64,000 nt of DNA, from the NCBI GenBank assembly GCA_019137255.1, contig WPDH01000042.1, positions 186,001-250,000 on the forward strand, given 5' to 3'. Positions 33,766-44,762 of the stretch are shown one piece after another. The position numbers were made by a program, and so were the translations under genes. Position 1 is the stretch's first letter; every line of letters begins with the position of its first letter. The notes below the pieces were generated by a model. It was given only the letters and a program-made list of their open reading frames with translations. It was not told the DNA's origin and searched no databases. The DNA comes from Corinectria fuckeliana (taxonomy: Eukaryota; Ascomycota; Sordariomycetes; Hypocreales; Nectriaceae).

Positions 33766-36700
33766 GCGAGACCATCTAAGGAGAGAAAGGAGTGAAAGTC
33801 GATATAGCCACGTGATATGCTGCCCAACTAGAAATATCATACAGCCCCAATAGCACGACTCGTACAACGGACTTGCTCTCCCGCCTCGTCTCCATATCAA
33901 TGCCGTTTCGAGAATGGACTCTGTCCGAGCCTGCAATGTGCGAAATGCATACAGCACCTGCCGGGGTAGAGTGGCTTGTCCACGATGCGGGTGTGCAGAT
34001 GGCGAAGCCGATGCCCTGCGGCATTGCCTTGGACGCAAGGAAGCATCACCTGACGGTCTAGGCCCGCCAAGGCCGGCCAGACTTGCGAAGTTGGCGTTTT
34101 AGAGGGCATTCGGAGCGACATAGGTTCAGAAGTAAGACTCCGGTACGTACGCAACTGGTTACCATGCTCACACACCGCTCAAGGCCTGTCGTGGATGCCG
34201 TGACCGGACGCCGCGGCTCGTCTTTGCTGGCCTCATTGCGGAAAACCTTGGTGAGGACGGTGAACTATGGCCAGAATGATAAGGGGGAATTGAAAGTTGG
34301 GCTGTCGTCATAATTCATAATGGACCAGTTGCCACACCCTGGTCGATTAGGGATGGTACTGTACATATTGATGTTGTGTTTCACACATTCCATCTTGTCA
34401 TGGATTCAAGCCCTAGCCCTTCGAGCTCGGGGTATACATAGTAGTCATCAGCCGGTCTCGCAGCGAGGTGACCGCTCAACAAACCCCGCTGCCTTTGTCA
34501 ACCTACCCCTTTGGTCACCGTTTTCTATCCCTCCTTCGTTCGAAGAGTTGTGTGCTACACCACGCCAGCTGGAAACAAAAGGAAAGAAGAAAAAATCGGA
34601 GGGTGGGGGGGTCAAATCGGCTCCGTGCGGAGTGGGCTATTACCGGGCTGGCGTTAGAGTTGTCTTGGCAATTTGAGGTTTAGCGTTATGTTTTCTAGTT
34701 GAAAGGGAATGCAATCAAGTTGTGTTCTGTCGTTCCCCTCCTTGTGCGATTCATGAATTTCAAATGCGCAAAGTAATTGACCGTGTTTGGTTGGGGCATG
34801 GTTGGTTGCAAGTAACGGGACTCGGCCATGCCTTTCATCGCGACGTGACCTTGCTCTCTATCATGGCTAATTGGTGGGACTAGTTTGCTGTGCTCCCAGC
34901 CGGATGGAAGCCAATGGGCAACCGAGGGGCAGCGGCGCAGGCAGATTCAGGAGAGCTCAGGGCTCGTGTACGTATTGAATAGTAGCATCGTCGACGTACA
35001 TAGTGTCAGAGCGGCCCAGGTAGTCTACCTCGGCGCCCTAGTCACCCGTGTCGGCCGTGGCCTCCCTTGTCGGACGCTGCTGCTGGCGGCTGGCATGGCG
35101 GGGGAGACGTCAAAGACATCATGTCCACATGATGGCTTTGCGTGAAATGAGCTGTGCCATCTCGGTGAGGCGTGGACTAGTTCGACGCGCCCGGGACAAG
35201 GACCCCACGCCCGCAGAACTCCACGAAGCGCCCCCCAGCTACGTACCTCCGGGTCACACACTGCACTGGCACTTGAATTTGGGGAGTGTCCAGAAGTCTA
35301 GGACGCGGGAGGGGGGACATGCGAATTATCCTGTGTCCCTCCCTCATCCCAAAGGCCCTGGACCGGTGGCATCTGACTCGGATGGGCGGTGAGGTGAGCG
35401 GGAGGGAGGGAGGGCGAAGGAGGGTGCTCCGTGTGGCCTGCTCTGTTACCGTGCTCCATAGTAGTACATTGTACAGCAATTCGGCTGCCTGGAAGATTGG
35501 AGAAGAAGGATGGGGATTGCTGGCATCCTCTCGACTACTGCAAGCCGTAGGTACTTACTCGACGGGTGTCACCCAAGTTGGGTGGAAGAGGGCACGACTC
35601 GGTATCAGTATGTACTAATTCTTAGGTCCATGACTGATTTAGTGTGGTTGGCGCCTCTCTACCGGACGGCCGCCGGTCTGCTGCATAAGTACATACCGAA
35701 ACCAAGAAGAGACACGGCACTCCAAAATTAGATGGGGAAGGGCCCGGACGCGCCTAAGGGATCTGCTTCCATTTTGCCACGCCGTGAATTCCCTGGAGGA
35801 ATCCCTCCTCGTCGGTTGGTAGGCCTACATAGGCGAAAGGTGTGCCGCAGGTGGATGCCAGTGGGTTTGCGGGTGGATACCGCCGTACAGTAGCTACCGA
35901 AAGAGCTACCCCTGTGCCCCTAACAGTGAGCGGATCCCTGGGTGCTGCGATAGCGTTTCCGGGTGCCCTGAAGCCCGGGCCAAGGCCCCGCCAGAGCTCC
36001 CCACGGAATGGGGCACGGCTTGGCTGATCGTTTCTAGGCAATGGGCAATAGACAATTGACAACAGACTTGTCGAGCAAGGTCCAGAAGAAAGAAAGAAAC
36101 GAAAACTTGAATGGGCCCGAGGACGCCGTGCGTCGTGGGACTAGGTCATCTGGCCGGCCACGAGGCAAGGGGAAGTGGCCTGAGTGGATGGATGGTCGGC
36201 TTGGTCGTGTCTGACAAGGTCCAATGGCTTGCTTACTGGTTGGTATAGATGGCTATATGCTGCCGCGCCCTTTGTGACTTGGTTTCTGAGGCCACACTGC
36301 CACTGCGATTTTCGTCTCCTCGGACTCTTGTGTCCGTAAGTAGCGATCGAGTCTTGCTGTAAGCTAAGCGTTGGAAACATCTACAGTAGTAGGGAGGGCT
36401 GGGGGGAGACGGACAGGAGCGAGGAGCCGCATATGCAGCAGCTCTGTACTGACCACGCCACCCTCATGCCCTTCAAGTCAAGACCTGTCAAAACAGATCC
36501 GGGCCGGGAAAGCAATGCGTGGGATGTTTTGGATGGTCCTACAGGGAAAGGATCCCGACCAAGTGTCAAGGCCATTCCTTCATCAAAGAACCTCACCACC
36601 TTGGACTCTATTTGTCGATAGTACGAAGTACTCCTCAACAACCCGGGTTCCGGCACCCAACCAAAAAAAAAAACCAAAAACATCAAAACACCACCCACCC

Positions 36701-37075
36701 ATCAAGCAAAAAAGTGTGTGCGCACGGGAGGGGTAAGCTAGGTGGGCAGGCAAGGCAAGGCAAGGCAAGGCCCCTGAGGGGACGGGGAAACAGCAACACC
36801 ACGACTCCACGACTCCACAACCCTGATCAGCAAAACCACAATCTCCATCGAGAGCACACTCTCTCTTAGCTTCCTACCCAATGGCTGGCCCCTCGCGGGT
36901 CCCTTATCATCGAAACGCATGCACTTTCACGCATCCTCGGAGCATGGCATCTTCTTGTCCGCGACGATCTGCCTGACAAACAGACTTCCGTTGATTCCCT
37001 CACCCCCCCGTGCCCCTCTGGTGGGTGCACCGTCGGCGCATCTTGGTGGATGGAACCCCGGCCCCATGCGACATC

Positions 37076-37119
37076 GGGGGCTGCACGGGGGGGCACGGGG
37101 GGCGCACGGGGGGCACGGG
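37076..37119 (+). repeat. G-run array (quadruplex-capable)
   Basis: Five runs of three to seven G separated by short GCAC/CTGCAC spacers. A C-rich counterpart (ACCCCCCCGTGCCCC) lies about 70 bp upstream, so the two can also pair as a hairpin. Confidence 0.6.
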
Positions 37120-37243
37120 TAAGGTGTGGGTAGTGGCAAGTATGTATGGCGATAATGACATGGAAATATCGGCAGCTCACCGTTTTACACCGACGGTAAG
37201 TCTCCTTGCGTCGACGGTCAGCGTATTCTCCACCCTCTCTCGG

Positions 37244-37250
37244 TATATAA
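37244..37250 (+). promoter_or_regulatory. TATA-like element
   Basis: TATATAA followed by pyrimidine-rich DNA. It is about 880 bp upstream of the dehydrogenase ATG, so it would imply a long leader, probably with a leader intron (a GTATGT lies at about 37378). Inference only. Confidence 0.3.
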
Positions 37251-38122
37251 ACGCCGTCGAGCTGGCCGTCACAGCACTGTTGATTCCTCACCCGCACATC
37301 TCACATTCTATTTCCCCCGAGACACGCTGCATTCCCGAGCTTTTGAGCCCCCCTCCTCCTCCCCGCTCCAAAAACTGGTATGTTTCCCAGCAACCTCCCG
37401 TCGCCATGAGCTTTGTCTGCAAGCAACGTCCTAATTAGCGGAGGATGAACCATCGACACCTCTGTCTCTATGACGGGAGACCCAGAACTTGCTCGAGCTG
37501 ACCCGAACCCCGTGTGCAGACCCAAAGACGACGTCCAACCACACCTCCTCCTCGTCCATCAACCAACACATCCAGCCTTGCCCCTTCGTCTGCAACTCGC
37601 TGCCGTTCTGGCGTCGCTATTGAGGAGCCCTGAACAAAGTACCGGACCTCCCGCCGTCACCTAAGCAAGTGCCCAGCACACCGTCATACAGTACGACACC
37701 TCCACCGACTTTGCATCCTACAGACAAATCGGTAGCACGATCAACACGAACCACAAACCTCACCAAGCCCTAGCTGAGCTGATTGTGAAAGCTTCGCCTT
37801 ACGGACATCCCGCCGCGCTAAACCTGCAGTAGTGGCCACTTGACCCTCTCCCTCCCCGAAAAAAAGTTCGCCCCCGGCCCAGATTTTCTTGACTGAGCCT
37901 TCTCACCTTGCGCCCCACTGTCTGTCTCTCTGACCCGCTTGCGCATACCTATCTACCTACTTATATCAACACGTCCTCTTGTCGATTAAGCCCTCTGCTT
38001 CTTCGACCTTTCTTCCTCATCGACTCAATTACATATACCCACTCCTATTCACGCTCCTCCCTCCCCCCGCTTGCTTCCTATACCACTTCCCTCGTTTCGC
38101 CAAGACGTTATATATACCCACA

Positions 38123-39208
38123 ATGTCTTCCGCCGCCCGCAACGTCCTTCGTCTGTCCCGGGCTGCTGCTCCCGCTGCTCGTCCGCTGGCTTCCTCGGCC
38201 CGCTTCTTCTCTGCCACGCGTATCAACCGTGTCTCTGACACCGCCAACAAGAAGAGCGTTGTCCGCGAGAAGGAGGTCCCCGTCACCAACTGGGGCGCGG
38301 GCCAGGGCGACAAGCACACCGTCCAAGTCCCCGACGGCGCCTCCCGAGTCCCCCATGACAGCCCTGTGCCTCCTTCCGAGAACGATGCCGTCGTGCCTCT
38401 GAGCCGCAAGGTCTACGATACCCTGCCCCAGACCATGAAGAACATGAGCGTCTACGGCAAGACCATCATCGTCACCGGTGGTGCCCGTGGTCTCGGCAAC
38501 TACATGGCTCGCGCCTGCGCCGAGGCTGGTGCCAAGGCCATCATCATCTTCGATGCCAACCAGGAGCTCGGCGACCAGTCCGCTGCTGAGCTTCACGAGA
38601 AGACCGGCCTGCCCGTCTCCTTCTTCAAGGTCGATGTCCGTGACGGCGCCGCCATCAACGCCGCCGTCGACAGCGTTGTCGACCGTTTCGGCGCCCCCGA
38701 CGTCTTGGTCAACTCGGCCGGTATCGCTGATTCCAACATCAAGGCTGAGACCTACGACCCCGCCATGTTCCGTCGTCTCATCGACATCAACCTCAACGGT
38801 TCCTTTTTGATGTCCCAGGCCGTCGGCCGTGCCATGATGGCCGCTGGCAAGCCCGGTTCCATCGTCCTGGTCGCCTCCATGTCCGGCTCGGTGGTCAACT
38901 ACCCCCAGGAGCAGAGCTGCTACAACGCCTCCAAGGCCGGCGTCATCCAGCTTGGCAAGTCTCTCGCCGCCGAGTGGGCCAAATACGAGATCCGTGTCAA
39001 CTGCATCTCCCCCGGCTACATGGACACCGCTCTCAACCGCGTCCCCTCCCTGGACGCCCAGAAGAAGATCTGGAAGTCCCTCACCCCCCAGAACCGTCTG
39101 GGTAACGTCGATGAGCTCAACGGTCTCTGCGTCTTCCTCGCTTCGGACTCGTCCAAGTTCATGACCGGCTCCAACTGCATCATCGACGGTGGCTACACTT
39201 GCTACTAA
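38123..39208 (+). CDS. Mitochondrial short-chain dehydrogenase, D-arabinitol 2-dehydrogenase-like
   Basis: Single exon, 361 residues. The N-terminus MSSAARNVLRLSRAAAPAAR ... FFSATRINR is a typical mitochondrial presequence. The SDR core begins at about 112: cofactor turn TGGARGLG (from T118), NSAG in place of NNAG, catalytic SxxxY...K with SMSGSVVN and Y267-NAS-K271, then VNCISPGYMDTALN and a C-terminal FMTGSNCIIDGGYTCY. It should oxidise a sugar alcohol or reduce the ketose with NAD(P)H; the fungal relatives I recall are arabinitol/mannitol/sorbose-type reductases, so the substrate is not certain. Codon use is extremely C-ending and the leader is CT-rich, both signs of high expression. The ATG at 38123 follows CACA. 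Confidence 0.82.
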   Translation: MSSAARNVLRLSRAAAPAARPLASSARFFSATRINRVSDTANKKSVVREKEVPVTNWGAGQGDKHTVQVPDGASRVPHDSPVPPSENDAVVPLSRKVYDTLPQTMKNMSVYGKTIIVTGGARGLGNYMARACAEAGAKAIIIFDANQELGDQSAAELHEKTGLPVSFFKVDVRDGAAINAAVDSVVDRFGAPDVLVNSAGIADSNIKAETYDPAMFRRLIDINLNGSFLMSQAVGRAMMAAGKPGSIVLVASMSGSVVNYPQEQSCYNASKAGVIQLGKSLAAEWAKYEIRVNCISPGYMDTALNRVPSLDAQKKIWKSLTPQNRLGNVDELNGLCVFLASDSSKFMTGSNCIIDGGYTCY

Positions 39209-40892
39209 GCAAGCCACACCCGAGCTCGGTGCCACTGAGCCACAACGGTCTTTCGAAAGATGGAGATGTCATGAAAGAATCAAAATAACGCAAAACATAT
39301 AAATTATGAGGGTTGGATGCACACACAAAACAGTCTAGTCACAAAGGCAGACTGGATGTTTTTTCTTTTTTTGCAAGCTTGTTCGGAGTTTTAAGGGTAC
39401 GAAAGGATAGTTTCCTGTGAAAGGGAAAGATTTGGGAAGCATATTGCCTGGATACAATAGAGGATGCCTGGAATGGTATGATAGAGAAGAGAGGGGCGAG
39501 ACTGCACCGGGAATTTGGTGGCAGCTGGATACCGAACAAATAAGGCATTTGAAAGGCCGTTGCTTGGCTCTGACATCTGTCACTCTTTTTGCGGGACGTG
39601 ATGTGTTTCAATGCTGTAGCTCCTTTCACGGCCCTTAGTCGTAGAAGTGGTGAGATTAGAGATGGCCATTCCGCGGCACTTACACGACGGTCCACCTCGC
39701 ATCCCCTTACTAGCTTAATAAGTATTCCCCTCCTGGCAATGGTCGTTGAGTTCCCCGCCGCAATTGGCCAGCCCGCCCCAGCCAATAGGCACACAGCCGC
39801 GCTCACGAAACCGGAAATCGCATCGTGGGCTTCTCATCTAAGTCAAGTTGGGTTACTGCTTGTTTTGCCAATCCCACCGCCCCGGGGCGCCGCGCGTTTC
39901 TCACCGCTTCGACAGCTTGTTTTTTTTTTCCTTCCCCTGCCACCAGCGCCGCAGCGCAGTGTGGGCCCAGCATGGGCTGATGGAAGGGGGAGGACTACGA
40001 AGGCACGCAAGGAGGGAGAGGGAAAACGACCGGTTACATAAGACCAACAAAGGATGGATGGAGGCAATGGAGGCAAATGGATGCATGAGAATGGCAGAAA
40101 ACGTAAACGGACAACGCAGGAGAGAGTGGCCGCACATTCACGCATTGCTCAACACTGCATATTGCAGCCGTAGGCCAGCCAGCCCCTCTAAAACACCACG
40201 CGACGTCGAGCATCTCGCCCACTCCCGAGATCCCCAGCCCCCCCGGTATGAGACACCGCTTCTTTTCCTCCGTCCCGCGTCCCGCAATCCCGCATTCCCG
40301 CGTTCCCAATCACGCCCCGGCCCCGGTCCCTTCTCGCTTCCATGCGACGCACGCCTGACGTGCCTGCCTCCTCCAATAACGCCGTCCGAACGAACCAGTG
40401 CTCTCCACGTTACAACGCGACGGGCCCTCGTCGCAAGAGGTTGCAGCACTTGGACGGTAAGGCAAGGCAAATGAGCCGGCGGCGGAGCATGCCGATGGGG
40501 CCGCCTCATCGGGCCAGAACGACTCGACCGTGTGGTCAGGGGGGGGGGGGGGGGGGGGGGGGCTAGAGTAGCGTCGATGAGAAGAATGAAAACCAGGCTG
40601 TCCCCCCTCAGGGATCGCGAGACGCCTCTTGGACTTTTGGATACCAGAGACACCTCTTTTCTAGTTGATAAGGGAAACAACAGGAGTCTAAGACGAAAAC
40701 TGCCTCCTCTCAGAAACCCTCCTCAGTCCCGTCCGTTCAGTCCATCCCGTCAGCGTGGTGAACGTGATCAAGCAGAGCATCAAGCGAGCACCTGTCAGTT
40801 GTTCATCATCACTTCCACTCCTAGCCAAACGACAGCTCCCAAACCCCACGACGCCTAAACCCTCAACTTCCACCCAACGAAGCACCACCACA
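39209..40892. other. Intergenic
   Basis: 3' flank of the dehydrogenase gene and promoter of the next small gene. No gene recognised; open minus frames of 150-180 codons are Arg/Pro-rich and chance-like. It contains a 24-base G run. Confidence 0.5.
40539..40562 (+). repeat. Homopolymer of 24 G
   Basis: Uninterrupted G run in non-coding DNA about 330 bp upstream of the small gene at 40893. Its exact length is hard to sequence and should be treated as approximate. Confidence 0.85.
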
Positions 40893-41237
40893 ATGCAACT
40901 TGTATGCTCCCTCCCGCTCCACGTCGCACGCAAGCTGCGCAATCGCATCAGGCCCGCGCTTCTCAAGGCCTCCACCACCACGCAACACGCCGCCGCATCG
41001 GTCCGCAAGTCGGTCCGCCAGTCCTTCTATTTCCGCTCGAGCACCGACAGCCTCAAACACGTCCCGCGGCCGGCAGCCCTCGGCACCGTCGCCGTGTTGG
41101 GCAACGTCAAGTCCAGCGTCGCAACGGGCATGTACGCTGCGCGAGGTCAGGGTACGAGGCTGCGCCGCCAGATGAGCACCATCTATCGCAACTGGGAGGA
41201 CAACAACCTGTCCCGTAACGCCGGTCGTCTCCACTAG
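40893..41237 (+). CDS. Small basic hypothetical protein, 114 residues
   Basis: ATG in a strong context (CCACAATGC) preceded by a CT/A-rich leader. The N-terminus MQLVCSLPLHVARKLRNRIR and following residues is basic, Ser/Ala-rich and free of acids up to about residue 50, compatible with a mitochondrial presequence. A mid segment (PRPAALGTVAVLGNVKSSVA) is mildly hydrophobic, and the C-terminus reads STIYRNWEDNNLSRNAG. The family is not recognised. The strong third-position C bias supports coding. The frame is open further upstream but without an ATG. Confidence 0.55.
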   Translation: MQLVCSLPLHVARKLRNRIRPALLKASTTTQHAAASVRKSVRQSFYFRSSTDSLKHVPRPAALGTVAVLGNVKSSVATGMYAARGQGTRLRRQMSTIYRNWEDNNLSRNAGRLH

Positions 41238-41969
41238 GCTATAATGCTATAATGCTCTTGGGGCGTTTTTTGTGTGGTATGTTTGTCGCGCGTTTGCGTG
41301 TGGTTAGGTCGGATAGCAGATTCAATTTCACCAAGCTCATCAGTGCTGATTTCATCTCGTCGTTATAACCAACTCGGGCTGCGTAAACACCGTGAACATT
41401 GCAAAGCGAAGCAACAGGACATATCTTTTTATGATTGGAGTTGGTGAGAGGGTGGGTGGTCTAGCAACGTAATAGACTCATCTCTAGGTAAACTCCTGCG
41501 GTAGTAACTTGTTCGTATGCAGGGGGGGGGGTATATCCAGCGTGTCATTTCTATGTGCTTTCAGGCGTCGTATCCGCGTTCCCTGATGGCACCTTGTGTG
41601 CTCAAGTCTTCTGCGTCTCCCTGCAAAAAGGCCGAATTCCCTGACGCGGCATCAAATGTCAACTCCAACGTCATGATGCAAACCCTCCTTGATGAGGTAA
41701 TCGAAACAAAAGGCTTTCGGAAAATGGTCATTATATGATTGGGAACCGAGGTGCGACATCCGCCGGGGACTCGAGCTCGATTGGTCAAGCTTTCAGTCGG
41801 TCTGCGCTGTCGCCCGTGTCGTCGTATCCAAATTGCCCATGGGAGCGAGCCCTTGGCTATTCAGGAGGGAGGGAGGGTCCGTCTACCGTTTCAACGACGG
41901 CCATGCGTGACCCTTCTTCCCCTCCAATGGGTGAGCCGCCCGGCGCGGATGAAGGCCGCATGAACTAGC
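41238..41969. other. Convergent 3' region
   Basis: 3' flanks of the small plus-strand gene and of STE20. It contains a run of 10 G at about 41522. No gene seen. Confidence 0.5.
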
Positions 41970-44762
41970 CTATTGTCCCTTGCGGGCCTTCTCTTGCGCT
42001 CTCTGCTCTCGGGCAGCTCGGACCAGCGGCGACAATTGTGCCAGGTCAACGCACTGCTTCATGAATTCGTGCTACGCCACACGTCAGTACAGTACACCGC
42101 GACAAGGGCAGGAACCAAGTCAAAACGCACCCGAAGCAGATCATGGGCACTGGCTCGCTTCTCCGGATCCACCTTGAGAGCGAAGTACAGGAAGTCCTTG
42201 AAGACTGCCGTGAGATCCTGCTCGTTCTTGATGTGGGGAGTGCCGTTGGTCGCAATCAGCCACAGCGCGCGGAGCGGCGACTCCGTCAGGTACGGGGGCT
42301 CGCCCTCAATCATCTCAATCGCCATGATGCCAAGGGACCAGATGTCAACCTTGCGGCCATACTCCTTTCGTGTGACCACTTCCGGCGCCATCCAATACGG
42401 CGTGCCCACCATGGTTGTGCGTTTGTTCTGGGCTTCGTTGATGGTAGCGCAGAAGCCGAAGTCAGCTGTTCCCAGTTAGCATGGTCCAGCTCGGTCCTCT
42501 TCCGCCCCTACAGCGGCCACGTACTGAGCTTGATGTTCCCCTCCATGGAGAGCAGGATGTTGTCGGATTTGATGTCGCGGTGGATGACGCCCTTGGAGTG
42601 CAGGTGCTGCAGTCCCAAGAGGGTTTCTCGACACACCGAGGCAATCTGGCCCTCCGACATGATGTTGAAGGTGACAACATCCGTAAGGCTGCCACCTTCC
42701 ATGAACTCCATCACCACCCAGAGCTCTCCGCCGCACAGGTAGCTGTCGATGAAGTTGACGATGTTCGGGTGAGAACTATCCTTCATGACGAGGATCTCGT
42801 TGATGATCAGGTCCTTCTTAGGTTGCTGCTCGAGATTCATCTGCTTGATAGCTACTAGTCGATTTGTACCCCGCTCGTATCCGGTGTAGACGCCACCGGA
42901 GGCACCTTGGCCGATCTTGTTGAATCCGCGATAGACCTTGCGAGGATCGCCCTCGCTGCAAATGCGCTTGAGGGAGGCAACGACATCGAAGGCAGCGCTC
43001 TGCCGGGGTCGGTGTCGCGGCCTTGCCCCCGGAATGCCAGCCGGGCCCGGTTGCTGTCGTGGAGCGTTCGCAACTCCATTGGCATCGGGAGGAGGTCCAT
43101 ACGCTGCTGCACTGGGCTGTCCAACAGCTACAGGGGGAGCCTGGTGGTGGGGCACTCTCTTGCTAGGAGCGCGCCCGATCTGGCCAGTCATGGCAGCCTG
43201 AGCCTGAGCCAGCGCCTGCTCCTGTTGTTGTTGCATGAGCTGCTGCTGGTATGCGGCCGCTTGAGCCTGAGCCACCTGGTTCTGCTGGGGGGCCGGTGGG
43301 GTATACGGCGAGGGCGCTTGCACGCGCGAGTTGGACCGAGATCGATGTTCTTCGGGGAGCATGGGACTGGTGTCCTTTGAGCCAAAGGACTCTTCACCAG
43401 GCTGTGACATGCCGATACCAGAGTCCTTGGCGGTGTAGGCTGCCTGGGGATGGTGTCGGTTGTTCATGCTGACGGGTGGTTTCGGGGCTGGTCGACTGGG
43501 CATCAGGTCCTTGCCCGGTACATGGCCTCTGGGAACGGGCGGCGGAGCTCGGGGATTCTCAAAACTTCCTTCATCATTGACAGCTGGTAAGCTAGGCTCG
43601 ACGGGTAGACTGGGGACTGGGGACTGGGGACTGGAGACTGAGGACATACCCATATAATTTGACGGGTACGTGCTTGGAGATGCTGCAGACGCAGGAGAGT
43701 TGGTAGCATACTGGGCGCCGGCATTGTGAAATTTTTCGAGGCTCTGGTCCTCATGAGGCCTCTCGGTAGTCTCCTTGTAAAACTGCAGAATATCAACCAT
43801 CGTTTGAGGATTCTCGCGTCTCTCCTTCTCAGGAATGCCACTCTCGTTGATCAACCGCTGCCACTCCTTAGGGAGACCCTACATAATGTTAACGCGGATG
43901 TATGGAAGGGCTGACGGATGGACCGGTCGCCAGATAAGACGGAGGGGGGAGGACTGACGGTGAATTGGCCCGTCGTACTATCGTAGCCGACGTGAGTGAC
44001 ATGAACGGGGTTTTCGGGTGCAGAAATGAGAGGCTTCTTGGGAGAGCCGACTAGACTGTTCATGAAGCCTGAGAAGCCCGACTTCTTTCGTAGGACAGCT
44101 GATTTGGGCTCTCTGCCATCATCGGAATATCGTTTGGGATTGCCCATGGAGCCGTCGGTGGGAGCGCGAGGCCCAAGGCCCTTTTCAGACAGTGATGAGT
44201 CCATGCCGGTGAAGCTGGCGGCGGATCGTAGGATGGGGGTCTTGAGTTGAGTGTCGGGGCCGACCTTGAGCAGCGGGGGCTGATGGGGGTGGTTGTGGCG
44301 GTGGACGGGGCCCTGGGGACTGGGCACCTTTGTCGATTCAATCCGGTTGAGGATGGCGGCGCCGTCGAAGGGGGCGCCGATGAAGTCGTCGGCCGGGGCC
44401 TTGCTAAGGGGCCGCAGGTAGGGATCGGAGAGGCGGTTCTGACGATTGGAAACGGGCGCGTACGAGTTGTTGGAGGCAAAATCGCCCTGAGGCAGAATGG
44501 GCGATTGGTTCGATCGGAAGGTGTTTGCGGGAGGATGCCCCGACGCGGTCGCGGGGTTAGAGCGGGCGGGGGGAGCACTGGGGGCTCGTCTCAGACTTTG
44601 GGAGCTGCGTTTGCTTCCGAGGGAGTCGGCGTCGAAGCCGCCGCCACCATCGAAGCCGGAGGACGAACGGGCGTAGTGGTGAGAGGGGGGCTTCTTGATA
44701 AGTTTGCGACGATGGGAAGGGGCGATAGAAGCAGAAGAGGATGTAGACCCGGGGCCGTCCAT
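41970..44762 (-). CDS. STE20: p21-activated protein kinase Ste20
   Basis: Exons 44762-43959, 43878-42525, 42465-42131 and 42071-41970; 864 residues. A CRIB domain for Cdc42/Rac starts at about 246 (ISAPENPVHVTHVGYD) and continues GLPKEWQRLINESGIPEKER. A Gln/Pro-rich linker follows, then the kinase domain at about 582-832: glycine loop GQGASGGVY, AIKQM lysine at about 612, catalytic HRDIKSDN at about 701, DFG at about 721, GTPYWMAPE. Kinase details (NIVNFIDSY, GGSLTDVVT) match Ste20, and no PH domain precedes the CRIB, which argues against Cla4. Its roles are polarity, pheromone/MAPK signalling and hyphal growth. Exon 3 joins as KLTDFGFC after a GTACGT donor. Residues around SPQSPVPS are coded by a 7-bp tandem repeat. 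Confidence 0.94.
43608..43642 (-). repeat. 7-bp tandem repeat inside STE20 coding sequence
   Basis: Five units of GACTGGG-type sequence (three exact, two with changes) on the plus strand. Because 7 is not a multiple of 3, gain or loss of one unit would shift the STE20 frame ahead of the kinase domain. Confidence 0.8.

Larger units (their letters stand above)
31979..38122. other. 6-kb gene-poor region upstream of the short-chain dehydrogenase gene
   Basis: No convincing gene in either strand. The longest frame (32135-32998 minus, 287 codons) is rich in Arg/Pro/Ser with no family and looks like chance in GC-rich DNA. The stretch contains a CCTAA-rich repeat copy, (GGCAA)4 at about 36749-36768, a G-run array, a TATA-like site at 37244 and a long pyrimidine-rich leader before 38123. 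Confidence 0.5.

Noticed and set aside
38108..39235. 375-codon minus-strand ORF
   Set aside because: Antisense shadow of the dehydrogenase gene; produced by its strong third-position C bias.
41970..44762. Cla4-type kinase assignment
   Set aside because: No PH domain before the CRIB, and kinase motifs match Ste20 rather than Cla4.
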